Shown piece after piece: positions 9,526 through 17,941 of a DNA stretch of 64,000 nt. Every line of letters starts with the position of its first letter. Positions within the stretch are counted from its first letter, which is position 1. The notes below the pieces were generated by a model. That model was not told the DNA's origin, did no database searches, and saw nothing but the letters and a program-made list of their open reading frames with translations. This DNA is from Rhodospirillaceae bacterium (GTDB lineage Bacteria > Pseudomonadota > Alphaproteobacteria > GCA-2731375), in the NCBI GenBank assembly GCA_018701215.1, contig JABIWH010000019.1, positions 62,001 to 126,000 of the forward strand, read 5' to 3'. The position numbers were made by a program, and so were the translations under genes.

Positions 9526-10008
9526 ATGCGTGAATGCCCCTGCGGCAGCGGCAAGCAGCTTGATGCCTGTTGCGGCCTCTATATTGACGGCGTCCCGGCC
9601 CCCACGGCGGAGGCCACCATGCGCTCGCGCTATAGCGCGCATGTCTTGGACAACGTCGATTATCTGGTCTCAACCTTGTCCAATGATCAACGTGCCGACT
9701 ATAGCAAGGAGGAGGCGGAACGATCCTTCGCCGATACCAAATGGCTCGGCCTGGATATCCGCAAGACCGACAAGGGCAACGAAGGCGACGAAACCGGTAC
9801 GGTGGAATTCGTCGCCCGTTACCGTTCAGGCGGGCAGACAACAGCGCATCATGAATTGTCGTTTTTCACCCGCGAGGATGGCCGCTGGGTCTTCTCCGGA
9901 TGCGAAATGAATCCAAAGGCGACGACGGTGCGGGTCGAAAAAGTCGGGCGCAACGCCCCCTGCCCCTGCGGTTCGGGCAAGAAATACAAGAAATGCTGCG
10001 GCGCGTAA
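9526..10008 (+). CDS. YchJ-like SEC-C motif protein
   Basis: This 160-residue protein has a SEC-C zinc motif at each end: CPCGSGKQLDACC at the N-terminus and CPCGSGKKYKKCC at the C-terminus. Between them is an NTF2-like domain with TVEFVARYR and FTREDGRWVF, the YchJ architecture. The SEC-C motif binds zinc and is the SecB/ribosome-contacting element in SecA; the function of YchJ itself is unknown. The ATG at 9526 is preferred over a GTG at 9508 because AAGGAA lies about nine bases upstream and the protein then starts exactly at the zinc motif. Confidence 0.88.
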   Translation: MRECPCGSGKQLDACCGLYIDGVPAPTAEATMRSRYSAHVLDNVDYLVSTLSNDQRADYSKEEAERSFADTKWLGLDIRKTDKGNEGDETGTVEFVARYRSGGQTTAHHELSFFTREDGRWVFSGCEMNPKATTVRVEKVGRNAPCPCGSGKKYKKCCGA

Positions 10009-10082
10009 TTGAAAACCGTTCGAACTCGGGCTATTTACAGGCCAGGGCACAACAATCACAAATTTCATGAAGGAACTGATCC

Positions 10083-10364
10083 ATGGCTCAAGCCACTGCA
10101 CGACATATTCTGGTTGATACCGAGGCACAATGCGACGAACTGAAGACGAAGATCGCCGGCGGTGAAGATTTCGCCGATCTGGCCCGCGCGCATTCCTCCT
10201 GCCCATCAGGCGCCAGCGGTGGCGACCTGGGTTCGTTTGGCCCCGGCCAGATGGTCCCGGAATTCGATCAGGTGGTGTTCTCCGCCAATGTCAACGAAGT
10301 GCAGGGCCCGGTGAAAACCCAGTTCGGCTATCACCTGCTCGAGGTCACCTCCCGCACCGACTAA
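10083..10364 (+). CDS. Parvulin-type peptidyl-prolyl cis-trans isomerase
   Basis: This 93-residue stand-alone rotamase domain is the same size as E. coli PpiC. The parvulin pattern is complete: ATARHILVDTEAQC, FADLARAHSSCPSGASGGDLGSF with the GGDLG active-site loop, FDQVVFS, and the C-terminal TQFGYHLLEV. There is no signal peptide or chaperone domain, so it should act in the cytoplasm as a small proline isomerase. A GGAACTGA stretch just upstream of the ATG can serve as ribosome binding site. Confidence 0.93.
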   Translation: MAQATARHILVDTEAQCDELKTKIAGGEDFADLARAHSSCPSGASGGDLGSFGPGQMVPEFDQVVFSANVNEVQGPVKTQFGYHLLEVTSRTD

Positions 10365-10377
10365 GATGATATCAGGC

Positions 10378-10423
10378 GGCACCAGCGCCTTGAGGCAGGA
10401 CTAAGTCTTGGGGCGGTGGTGCC
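10378..10423 (+). terminator. Imperfect hairpin after the parvulin gene
   Basis: The arms GGCACCAGCGCC (10378-10389) and GGGCGGTGGTGCC (10411-10423) pair with one or two mismatches around a loop that contains a second small near-palindrome (AGGACT and AGTCTT). It begins 13 bases after the parvulin stop. A T-run (ATTTTT) follows only about 12 bases later, so factor-independent termination is plausible but not certain. Confidence 0.4.
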
Positions 10424-10554
10424 GGCACTGCCAAATTTTTGCGGCTTGCGGACATTTCGCGCCGCTACGATAATGTCGACCTCAAGAAACCACTGGCGGA
10501 CGCATGGCACCCGTGCCCAAGAAAAGCGTTGCTGGGACAGCGAGGAGCACGACA

Positions 10555-11373
10555 TTGACGCAATACGAAACATTGAATGTTTCCCAGGAAGACGGTCTGC
10601 TTTGGATCACCCTGAATAGACCGCAGGTTTTGAATGCATTCAACCTTGCGCAATGGCGCGACGTCAAGGCGGCGCTGGACTGCGCGGCCACCGACGACGA
10701 CGTGCGGGCGGTTGCAATTCGTGGCGAGGGCGGCAATTTTTCCGCCGGTTATGATCTTACCGCCGCACTGGGTGGCGACCTGTCCGAACCCTCGCCCAAT
10801 GCTTTCAAGGACTATGCCGATGTGGGCAATGCCACCTGCTGGGCGGTTTGGAACCTGAAGAAGCCAGTGTTCTCGGCGATCAGGGGCTATTGCCTGGGCG
10901 GTGCATTCGAGTTGGCCATGGCATGCGATTTCTCCTACGCCGATACCTCTGCCCAGGTCGGCGAGCCGGAAATTCTGCTGTCCGATGCGCCACCGTTCCT
11001 GATCAGCCCTTGGATCATGGGGATGCGCCAAGTCAAACATCTTCTGTTGTCGGGGGAAATCATATCGGCGGAAACGGCCATGGGCTATGGTATTTTCAAT
11101 CAGCTGTGCGAGCCTGACGAGCTCGAGCCGGCCATCACGCGCATGGCCAAACGGCTGATGGGCTTCGCGCCGGAGACCTGGCACCAAAATAAGGCAGCGG
11201 TGAACCGCTCCTATGAGATCATGGGTTTCCAATCCTGCGTCGAGATGGGCAAGGAGGCCTTCGTCACGGCAAATGTGACACCCAATGCGGTCAAGACCGA
11301 ATTCCTCGAGCGTTTCAACCGAGAGGGTTTCGCCTCGGCGATCAAATGGGTGCAGAGCCTCTACGTAGTCTGA
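10555..11373 (+). CDS. Enoyl-CoA hydratase/isomerase family protein (catalytic glutamates present)
   Basis: The crotonase-fold protein is 272 residues from a TTG start at 10555, chosen because GAGGAG lies seven bases upstream; an ATG at 10504 would add 17 unconserved residues. The oxyanion-hole segments GGNFSAGYDLTA and GYCLGGAFELAMACD are clear. The two general acid/base glutamates of enoyl-CoA hydratase have counterparts in GAFELAMACD and in GEPEILLSD. After that the usual PGAGG turn is replaced by DAPPF, which suggests a divergent substrate. The next gene is an acyl-CoA ligase starting 22 bases downstream, consistent with activation and beta-oxidation of one acid. Confidence 0.85.
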   Translation: MTQYETLNVSQEDGLLWITLNRPQVLNAFNLAQWRDVKAALDCAATDDDVRAVAIRGEGGNFSAGYDLTAALGGDLSEPSPNAFKDYADVGNATCWAVWNLKKPVFSAIRGYCLGGAFELAMACDFSYADTSAQVGEPEILLSDAPPFLISPWIMGMRQVKHLLLSGEIISAETAMGYGIFNQLCEPDELEPAITRMAKRLMGFAPETWHQNKAAVNRSYEIMGFQSCVEMGKEAFVTANVTPNAVKTEFLERFNREGFASAIKWVQSLYVV

Positions 11374-11395
11374 AGCTGAGATTGGCAGGGTTACC

Positions 11396-12943
11396 TTGGA
11401 TAATCTCGCAGCTTACAGCATTCCCGCCCTCGTACAGGCCGCCGCCAATGGTTATGGCGATAAGATCTGTGCCATGGCGCCGGAACGCACGGTTACCTTC
11501 CGACAATTCGCGGCCGATGTAACCGCGATCGCAAAGCATCTCGAAACCCTAGGCATCGCGCCGGGCGAGAGGGTGGCGATCCTTGACGTCAACAGCCTGA
11601 ATTTTCTTGAAAGCCTGTGCGCGCTTGGTGTTCTAGGGGCCATAGCGGTACCACTAAATTACCGCCAACGGGTGCCTGAATACCGCTTTCAGATAGAGGA
11701 TTCAGGCGCCCGGTTGCTGCTCGTGAACTCCCGGTACAGGGCGGAGGCCGAGGAACTGGCACCGTCCCTGGAGCTGGGTTGGCGGACGATTGATGATCCA
11801 GTCCAAATTGGGCTTCCGGCCACCGCTGGGGGCAAAGTTGGCGGCAGGCCGATCCGGCTGAGCGATCTGGATCCGGCAACGCCGCTGGCCATCTGTTATA
11901 CCTCCGGTACCACGGGCCGGCCCAAGGGCGCCGTGATAGATCAATTCACCGCCAATCTGCGCGCCTTCAAGCTGATGTACGATCTGCGCCTTGGCCCGGA
12001 CGATGTCATGCACATGACCACGCCCATGTTCCATATCTCCTGCCTGATGCTCAGCCTGGCAGCACTGCAACGAGGTGCGGCACAGTTGATCCTGCCGCAG
12101 TTCGACTACGAAACAACTTTTGCCGCGGTGCAGGAGCACAAGGTCAGCTTTATCAACACTGTTCCAACAATATTGAGTATGGCCTTGAACCGTGATGACT
12201 TCACGCCGGACGTCCTGGCGGGGCTGCGCATGATCATGTACACCGCCGCGCCCATGAGCCTGCCCCTGCTGCGCCAGCTGATGTCCGTCTACAAGGGCGG
12301 CTTGGTGCAGTTCCTCGGCCAAACCGAGGACCTTCCCCAAACAGTTCTGACGCCGGAGGATCACCGCAACGCCCTGGCCGGCATTGCCGTTGGCCGGCTG
12401 GAATCCATTGGCCTGCCAAGCGCCGGCGTTGATCTGAAGATCTGCAACGATGCCGGTGCTCGGGTGCCGGCTGGCGAAATCGGTGAAATCGTCACCCGTG
12501 CCGGCACCGCCATGTCCGGCTATTGGAATATGCCAGATGAAACGGCGGCGACGCTGCAGGATGGTTGGATCAATACCGGCGATCTGGGTCACCAGGACCC
12601 GGACGGATATATCTATCTGGCTGGACGCAAGAAGCACATGATCATCCGCGGCGGCGAGAATGTATATCCATCCGAGGTGGAGCCGGTATTGCTAGAAGCG
12701 CCCGGCGTGCGTGATGCGGTAATCCTTGGGCTGCCCGACGAGACCTGGGGCGAGATTGTCGTCGCGGCGGTGACATCTGATGGCAGTGCGGCTGATGGCG
12801 ATGCCATCATCGCGCACTGCAAACAGTATCTCGCCAGCTACCGTTGCCCGGAAAAAATCTACTTCGTAGCTGAAATGCCACTCAATGCGGCCGGAAAGGT
12901 CCTTCGCCACGCTTTGTTGGATATGATTGTCGAGATGCAATAA
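11396..12943 (+). CDS. Class I adenylate-forming acyl-CoA ligase
   Basis: ANL-superfamily ligases activate a carboxylic acid through an acyl-adenylate to its CoA thioester. The 515-residue chain has the AMP/phosphate loop ICYTSGTTGRPKG, the acceptor-site region INTGDLGHQDPDG followed by AGRKKHMIIRGGENVYPSEVE at the hinge, and the C-terminal catalytic lysine in NAAGKVLRH. The start is a TTG at 11396, and no nearby ATG keeps the conserved N-terminus. It lies 22 bases after an enoyl-CoA hydratase gene in the same direction. The acid substrate is not identifiable. It converges with the - strand hydrolase gene four bases away. Confidence 0.88.
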   Translation: MDNLAAYSIPALVQAAANGYGDKICAMAPERTVTFRQFAADVTAIAKHLETLGIAPGERVAILDVNSLNFLESLCALGVLGAIAVPLNYRQRVPEYRFQIEDSGARLLLVNSRYRAEAEELAPSLELGWRTIDDPVQIGLPATAGGKVGGRPIRLSDLDPATPLAICYTSGTTGRPKGAVIDQFTANLRAFKLMYDLRLGPDDVMHMTTPMFHISCLMLSLAALQRGAAQLILPQFDYETTFAAVQEHKVSFINTVPTILSMALNRDDFTPDVLAGLRMIMYTAAPMSLPLLRQLMSVYKGGLVQFLGQTEDLPQTVLTPEDHRNALAGIAVGRLESIGLPSAGVDLKICNDAGARVPAGEIGEIVTRAGTAMSGYWNMPDETAATLQDGWINTGDLGHQDPDGYIYLAGRKKHMIIRGGENVYPSEVEPVLLEAPGVRDAVILGLPDETWGEIVVAAVTSDGSAADGDAIIAHCKQYLASYRCPEKIYFVAEMPLNAAGKVLRHALLDMIVEMQ

Positions 12944-12947
12944 CGGT

Positions 12948-13811
12948 CTATCTCAAATGTTGGCAAAACCAATCCAGCGCCGCCTGCCGCGATGGTTCCA
13001 GCAACAACGTGTAGGGGTCGTAATGCCGGCCTGATAGTGTGAGCAATTGCTTGGGCTCGCCCGCCAGTTCGAACGCTTCACGCTGCCAATCGACAGGCGT
13101 CTGGGTATCCTGATCGGCAATGATCATCAGCAACGGCGTCGGCGCGATACGGTCCATGAAGGCTATCGGTTCGTAGCTGCGCAGCAGATCCAGGCTACGC
13201 ACGGTGATCTCGTTGCCATAGCTGCCGTCCTTGTCCACGGCCTCGGCCCATTCCGCGGTTTCCGAGCCGGGAATGGCGGCCACCGTAACCGCCGCTGGTT
13301 CGCCGCGCGCCCGCCCGTCACGGTCCGCTGCCAGTCGTTCAAGGAAACGCGGGCGGCTTTTTTCCGGCACCCAGGCCTCGAATGTGCGCCGGCCAGAGAC
13401 CAGCGGCACCTGACTGACCGTGCATTTCACCCGGTCATCCAATGCCGTCACCACCAGGGCATGGCCGCCCGAATACGAGGTACCCCAAAGACCGATGCGT
13501 TCAGGATCAACACAAGCCAGATTGCGGCCATGCGAGATGACCGCGCGCATATCCTCCACCTGCCGCCAGGGGTCGGTCTCGTGCCGGGGCCAGCCCGAGG
13601 AAGCACCGTAGTTGCGGTGGTCATAGACCAGCACCGCGAAACCGGCTGCGGCGAAGCTGGCGGCATAGTCATCCAGCCCCATGGCCATGATGGCGGAGAA
13701 ACCATGGCTCATGACGATCAGGGGATGCCTGTCACCTTCGTTGGGCTGGTAGAGCCAGGCGGCTAATTTTTCGCCATTGGCCTCGATCACGATATCGCGG
13801 CGGTTACTCAT
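12948..13811 (-). CDS. Alpha/beta hydrolase (dienelactone hydrolase / BAAT-like)
   Basis: The 287-residue alpha/beta hydrolase has the early IVMSHGFSA strand and oxyanion region, VLVYDHRNYGASSG, the nucleophile elbow GTSYSGG, an acid in ADQDTQTP and a late histidine in SGRHYDPY. A cap insert lies between the nucleophile and the acid. Families of this type hydrolyse esters, thioesters or lactones; no signal peptide is present. Its ATG overlaps the stop of the acyl-CoA dehydrogenase by four bases, so it is the last gene of an LLM oxidoreductase, acyl-CoA dehydrogenase and hydrolase operon, perhaps releasing or opening a product of that pathway. Confidence 0.85.
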   Translation of the reverse strand: MSNRRDIVIEANGEKLAAWLYQPNEGDRHPLIVMSHGFSAIMAMGLDDYAASFAAAGFAVLVYDHRNYGASSGWPRHETDPWRQVEDMRAVISHGRNLACVDPERIGLWGTSYSGGHALVVTALDDRVKCTVSQVPLVSGRRTFEAWVPEKSRPRFLERLAADRDGRARGEPAAVTVAAIPGSETAEWAEAVDKDGSYGNEITVRSLDLLRSYEPIAFMDRIAPTPLLMIIADQDTQTPVDWQREAFELAGEPKQLLTLSGRHYDPYTLLLEPSRQAALDWFCQHLR

Positions 13812-15562
13812 AGGGCGAGGGTGTCACGAACCTGTGCCAAGGGCACCGGATCGTCCTGCAACAGCAATGTCGCCGCCGCCTTGGCAAAGCGGTTTTCACC
13901 CGCCGCCAAGGGATCCTGCGGCAACAGCCGATTATCGACCACCATGCGCGAGAGTAACAGCCGCCGGGCATCACCCCCTGCCGCACCTACCGTGGCACCC
14001 TCCCAAGCCAGCAGAACGGCGGAGGCGGCATGGTACAGCGCATTGGTCGCCATGCGGGCCTTGTCCTCCTGGGCCGGGTCGCCGGCGACTTCGTCGGCAA
14101 ACGCAAAGGCGCGCTCTACCTGCGCCGACAGTAGGCCCTGGAACTGACCGGGAATATCGGGCGCATCGTCAATCTTGTCCTGCAAGGTACCGGCAAGCGT
14201 GTAGTGGGCGCGGACCTTGGCAATGGCGCGCGTAATGACGTCCAGGGCATTGATATTCGATGTGCCCTCCCACAGCAGACCCACCTGGGCATCGCGGATC
14301 AGCCGGGCGTTGACCCAATCCTCCACATAGCCGTTGCCGCCCCGCACTTCCATGGCACCGGTGGCGACGGGCACGTTGTCGCGGCAAGCGCGGAATTTTA
14401 ACAGTGGCGTCAGAATACGAACCAGGCTTTCCGCCGTGGCATCGCCCTGGTTGGCCTGGGCCATGATATGGCCGGTGAAGAGAAACATGCTCAGCGCCTG
14501 TTCCGTGGGCAGCATCTGTTTCATCAGCTGCCGGCGCATCAACGGAAACTCCACGATGTTCTGGCCGAACTGGCGGCGGTTGCGTGCCACCTGCAGGGAT
14601 TCGTTCAAACAGCGGCGCATCATCGCCGCTGCCCGCACACCGTGCGAGAGCCGCGAGAGACTGACCGTCTTCATGATCTGCTTGATGCCGGTATTCAATT
14701 CACCGATCAAATAACCCACCGCGCCATCAAGCGTGACCTCGCCCGAGGCCATGGAACAAGTACCCAATTTATCCTTCAGACGCACAATGCGATAGTGATT
14801 GCGATTGCCATCATCCAGTTCGCGAGGCACCAGAAACATGCTCAGGCCACGGCTGCCCGCCACCGCGCCCTCAGTCCGGGCGAGCAATAAAATGACCTCC
14901 GCATCCGCATTGGAGCAGAACCATTTATCGCCGTCGATAAGCCAATGGTCGCCCTCGGCCCTGGCCATGACCTCAATATTGCCAACGTCGGAACCTGCGC
15001 CCTGCTCCGTCAGGAACTGTGCGCAGCGCCACAATTCGTCCATGTCATTGGACAACATGCGCGGCAGATAGCGTTCTTTTAGTTCATCGCTGGCCTGATT
15101 GCGCATCAGGGTCAGGCCCGTATCAGCCATCGAGACCGGGCATATCAAACCAAATTCGCCTTGTACGAACAGATACTGAAAGATGTAGCGCACCAGGGGC
15201 GGCATGGCTTCCGGCCAGCCGAATACGCCCTCCACATGGCACATGCGATGCATGGAGAATTCGCCATAGGCCAGTTGTTCCATCTCCCGGTAGGCTGGAT
15301 GATGTTCGATGGTTTCCAGATCACGCCCGGCGGCATCGCGCGGATGCAGCACGGGCGGATGACGGTCCGCGATCCGGGACAATTCATCCAACCGTCCGCC
15401 GCCCAGGGCGCCGAGCCGATCCATTTGTGGTTCGACGACGGCCCGCAGATCAGCCGGCAGATAGGCGGCAATGCCGCTTTGCAAGCCCCTATCGACGGCG
15501 TAGAAATTCATCCCCGCGCAGTCTGGCGCGACCCAATCCGCGCCCTTCGTTGAATTGCTCAT
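13808..15562 (-). CDS. Acyl-CoA dehydrogenase, AidB-like subgroup
   Basis: This is a 584-residue flavoprotein of the acyl-CoA dehydrogenase superfamily, longer than the usual 380-400. The FAD and substrate blocks are CAQFLTEQGAGSDVG, GDKWFCSNADAEVILLLAR and RRQFGQNIVEFPLM. The region ATGAMEVRGGNGYVEDWVNA followed by LLWEGTSNINALDV resembles the AidB/long ACAD group with an extra C-terminal helical domain of about 130 residues. The start at 15562 overlaps the upstream stop by four bases; a slightly longer in-frame start at 15595 would intrude into the LLM gene. Substrate is unknown. Operon position after an LLM flavin oxidoreductase suggests oxidation of an unusual acyl or alkyl compound. Confidence 0.87.
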   Translation of the reverse strand: MSNSTKGADWVAPDCAGMNFYAVDRGLQSGIAAYLPADLRAVVEPQMDRLGALGGGRLDELSRIADRHPPVLHPRDAAGRDLETIEHHPAYREMEQLAYGEFSMHRMCHVEGVFGWPEAMPPLVRYIFQYLFVQGEFGLICPVSMADTGLTLMRNQASDELKERYLPRMLSNDMDELWRCAQFLTEQGAGSDVGNIEVMARAEGDHWLIDGDKWFCSNADAEVILLLARTEGAVAGSRGLSMFLVPRELDDGNRNHYRIVRLKDKLGTCSMASGEVTLDGAVGYLIGELNTGIKQIMKTVSLSRLSHGVRAAAMMRRCLNESLQVARNRRQFGQNIVEFPLMRRQLMKQMLPTEQALSMFLFTGHIMAQANQGDATAESLVRILTPLLKFRACRDNVPVATGAMEVRGGNGYVEDWVNARLIRDAQVGLLWEGTSNINALDVITRAIAKVRAHYTLAGTLQDKIDDAPDIPGQFQGLLSAQVERAFAFADEVAGDPAQEDKARMATNALYHAASAVLLAWEGATVGAAGGDARRLLLSRMVVDNRLLPQDPLAAGENRFAKAAATLLLQDDPVPLAQVRDTLAL

Positions 15563-16632
15563 GCCGCCTGCACTACTTTCAGGATCGGGGCCCAATCCTC
15601 GACCATGTCTTCCTGGCCGGGATTGTATTGCACGGCGATCTGGCTATAGCCAGCCTTCTTCAGATTGCTCAGCCGCTCCACCAACTCGTCGCGGGTTCCG
15701 GTGAAGGTTTTTTCGCGGATCAGATCGCCCGTGACTAGGTGCCTTTCGTCATCACGCACGAACATCATATGGCCCCGGTGCAAAGACAAATATTTCGCAT
15801 CGTCTGGCTTATAAGATTGATAGAGCGCGTGGTATTGATCCATCAGGTCACGCTGCCAGTCCGGCAGCTTGACCTTGTCGGCGCCCTTGGCCTCGGCCTC
15901 GACGATGGCATGCATGAAGATCGCCGCCCCCGGTCCGGCATGGGCGATGGCGCGGTCGCTGTCATAGGCTTCGCCCGGTTCCAGGACACAGCCCAGGGTC
16001 AGCATGGTGGCATAAAGATCTTCCGGCGCATTGCCTGCCTCCGCCCAAGAGGCCTGCATCCGTTGCAGATCTCGCAGGCCCGTGCGTTCGGTGAAAACGA
16101 TATCGATCCAGGCCGCCTTCAGCTTCGCCGTCAGGGCCCGGCTGCGCGGACCAAAGGCGGACAGGTGCAGAGGCACCGGAGTTTCAATATCAATCAGGCC
16201 GAATTCCGGATTGAGAAAATTAGCCTTGGGGTATTTGCCCTCGAACGGCACCTCGACGATCCCGCCCGACAGCATGCCATAGACGGCCTCGATATATTCC
16301 TCCATATCGTCCATCTTCATGGCGCCATAGCCCATGGTGCGCCGGCCGGTGAAACCGGTACCAACCCCAAAATGCGCCCGCCCCGGTGCCATGGCGTTCA
16401 GCGTCGCAAAGGCATTGGCCGTCACCGGCGCGATACGGTTGGAGGGGATCAGCACGCCCGTGGCCAGTTTGATTTTCTTGGTCCGCATGGCAGCCGCGGC
16501 CATGGCCATGAAGACATCGCCACACAGCTGTTGGGTGTCATAGAACCAGGCATAGTCGAAACCCAGTTCCTCGGCCCGTTCAACGATCTTCCAACTATCG
16601 CCGCCCGAAGGCACGCCTAGTCCAATATCCAT
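15559..16632 (-). CDS. LLM class flavin-dependent oxidoreductase (luciferase-like)
   Basis: This TIM-barrel protein of 357 residues belongs to the luciferase-like monooxygenase family. It shows MDIGLGVPSGGDSW at the start, RAEELGFDYAWFYD, the conserved KLATGVLIPSNRIAPVTANAFATLNAM segment (in two parts around residues 55-85), and GRAHFGVGTGFTG. Members use FMN or coenzyme F420; sequence alone does not choose, and no F420 biosynthesis gene is in the window. An AGGGAG lies 11 bases before the ATG, within the ald stop region. It is followed by an overlapping acyl-CoA dehydrogenase gene. Confidence 0.88.
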   Translation of the reverse strand: MDIGLGVPSGGDSWKIVERAEELGFDYAWFYDTQQLCGDVFMAMAAAAMRTKKIKLATGVLIPSNRIAPVTANAFATLNAMAPGRAHFGVGTGFTGRRTMGYGAMKMDDMEEYIEAVYGMLSGGIVEVPFEGKYPKANFLNPEFGLIDIETPVPLHLSAFGPRSRALTAKLKAAWIDIVFTERTGLRDLQRMQASWAEAGNAPEDLYATMLTLGCVLEPGEAYDSDRAIAHAGPGAAIFMHAIVEAEAKGADKVKLPDWQRDLMDQYHALYQSYKPDDAKYLSLHRGHMMFVRDDERHLVTGDLIREKTFTGTRDELVERLSNLKKAGYSQIAVQYNPGQEDMVEDWAPILKVVQAA

Positions 16633-16650
16633 TTCATGAGACTCCCTACA

Positions 16651-17772
16651 TTACGATGCGGCCAGCACTTCGTCCGCCGGTCGGTAAGCTAAATTCAAAT
16701 CATTCGCCACGGCCTCGTACGTCACCTTGCCGCCATGCACGTTCAGGCCCGCCTTCAAGTGCGGATCGTCGCGCATGGCCTGGGCAAAGCCCTTGTCCGC
16801 TAGCGCCAGCATGAATGGCAAGGTGGCGTTGTTCAAGGCAAAGGTGGAGGTCCGCGCCACCGCGCCCGGCATATTGGCGACACAATAATGCACCACGTCA
16901 TGCACCCGGTAGGTGGGATTATCATGGGTGGTCGCCTTGGCGGTCTCGATACAGCCGCCCTGGTCGATGGCCACATCGACGATTACCGCGCCCCGGCGCA
17001 TGCCCTTGATCATATCCTCGGTCACCAGACGGGGGGCGGCGGCACCGGGCACCAGCACAGCACCGATCACCAAATCAGAATTCATCACATGTTTTTCGAT
17101 GGCATCGACGGTGGAATAGATCGTGTTCAACGACGATGAGAATTGATCGTCAAGCTCTTTCAGACGGCGCAAATTCAGGTCGATCACCGTCACCCGCGCC
17201 TCGCAGCCAATGGCGATACGGGCCGCGTTGGAACCAACCACGCCGCCGCCCAGGATCAACACGTCCGCCGCCGGCACGCCCGCGACGCCGCCCAGCAACG
17301 CACCGCGCCCGCCCTGATACATTTCCAAACAATGCGCGCCGGCCTGGATCGACATACGGCCCGCAACCTCTGACATCGGCGCCAACAGCGGCAGGCCGCC
17401 GAAATTGTCGGTCACGGTTTCGTAGGCAATCGCCGTCACGCCTGATGCCAGCAGGCCCTTGGTTTGATCAGGGTCGGGCGCCAGATGCAGATAGGTGAAC
17501 AGCACCTGGCCTTCGCGCAGCATGGCGATCTCTTCTGGCTGCGGTTCCTTCACCTTGACGATCATGTCGGCGCGCTCAAAAACCTCCGCCGCCGAGCCGA
17601 CCACTTCGGCCCCGGCGGCGGTATAATCTTCGTCCAGCAAGCCAATAGCGGCGCCCGCGTTGCTTTCCACCACCGCCCCGTGGCCATGATGGACCGCCTC
17701 CCGGACAGAGGTGGGCGTCAGTCCGACGCGGTATTCGTGATTCTTTATTTCCTTCGGAACACCGATCAGCAT
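16651..17772 (-). CDS. ald: Alanine dehydrogenase
   Basis: NAD-dependent alanine dehydrogenase interconverts L-alanine and pyruvate plus ammonia. The 373 residues match the family. The N-terminus MLIGVPKEIKNHEYRVGLTP is the classic signature; the catalytic lysine lies in KVKEPQ and the histidine in TYLHLAPD. The NAD loop is ILGGGVVGSNAA, and GGCIETAKATTHDNP is the second signature. The ATG at 17772 follows AGGGAG; an upstream in-frame start would add 13 unrelated residues. It lies downstream of a beta-alanine type transaminase. Together they could recycle the alanine formed by transamination back to pyruvate, giving net oxidative deamination (inference). Confidence 0.95.
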   Translation of the reverse strand: MLIGVPKEIKNHEYRVGLTPTSVREAVHHGHGAVVESNAGAAIGLLDEDYTAAGAEVVGSAAEVFERADMIVKVKEPQPEEIAMLREGQVLFTYLHLAPDPDQTKGLLASGVTAIAYETVTDNFGGLPLLAPMSEVAGRMSIQAGAHCLEMYQGGRGALLGGVAGVPAADVLILGGGVVGSNAARIAIGCEARVTVIDLNLRRLKELDDQFSSSLNTIYSTVDAIEKHVMNSDLVIGAVLVPGAAAPRLVTEDMIKGMRRGAVIVDVAIDQGGCIETAKATTHDNPTYRVHDVVHYCVANMPGAVARTSTFALNNATLPFMLALADKGFAQAMRDDPHLKAGLNVHGGKVTYEAVANDLNLAYRPADEVLAAS

Positions 17773-17832
17773 GGCTCGCTCCCTTTTTATCGCGCCGGAT
17801 AAAATACCCAAGTTAACTCGTCCCAGGTCAAT

Positions 17833-17930
17833 CCGTCATTGCCGGGCCTGACCCGGCAATCCATGGCGGCAACCAGTGCCTCATTGACACTGCCGCCTCT
17901 GGATGCCCGGACCAAGGCCGGGCATAACGG
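17833..17930. repeat. Bipartite palindromic intergenic repeat
   Basis: Two hairpins occur in a row: TGCCGGG/CCCGGCA (17840-17858, five-base loop) and TGCCCGG/CCGGGCA (17904-17924, seven-base loop). The outer flanks CCGTCATTGCC and GGGCATAACGG are themselves approximately inverted, so the whole element is a large imperfect palindrome. Its style matches the abundant palindromic repeats of alphaproteobacterial intergenic regions that begin CGTCATTGCCGGG. It fills the spacer between the transaminase and ald genes, both on the - strand, and could act as an attenuating or mRNA-stabilising structure. Confidence 0.8.
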
Positions 17931-17941
17931 CGTCGCGAAAA

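Noticed and set aside
11702..12637. - strand open frame of 311 codons
   Set aside because: It is antisense to the acyl-CoA ligase and has no motif or ribosome binding site.
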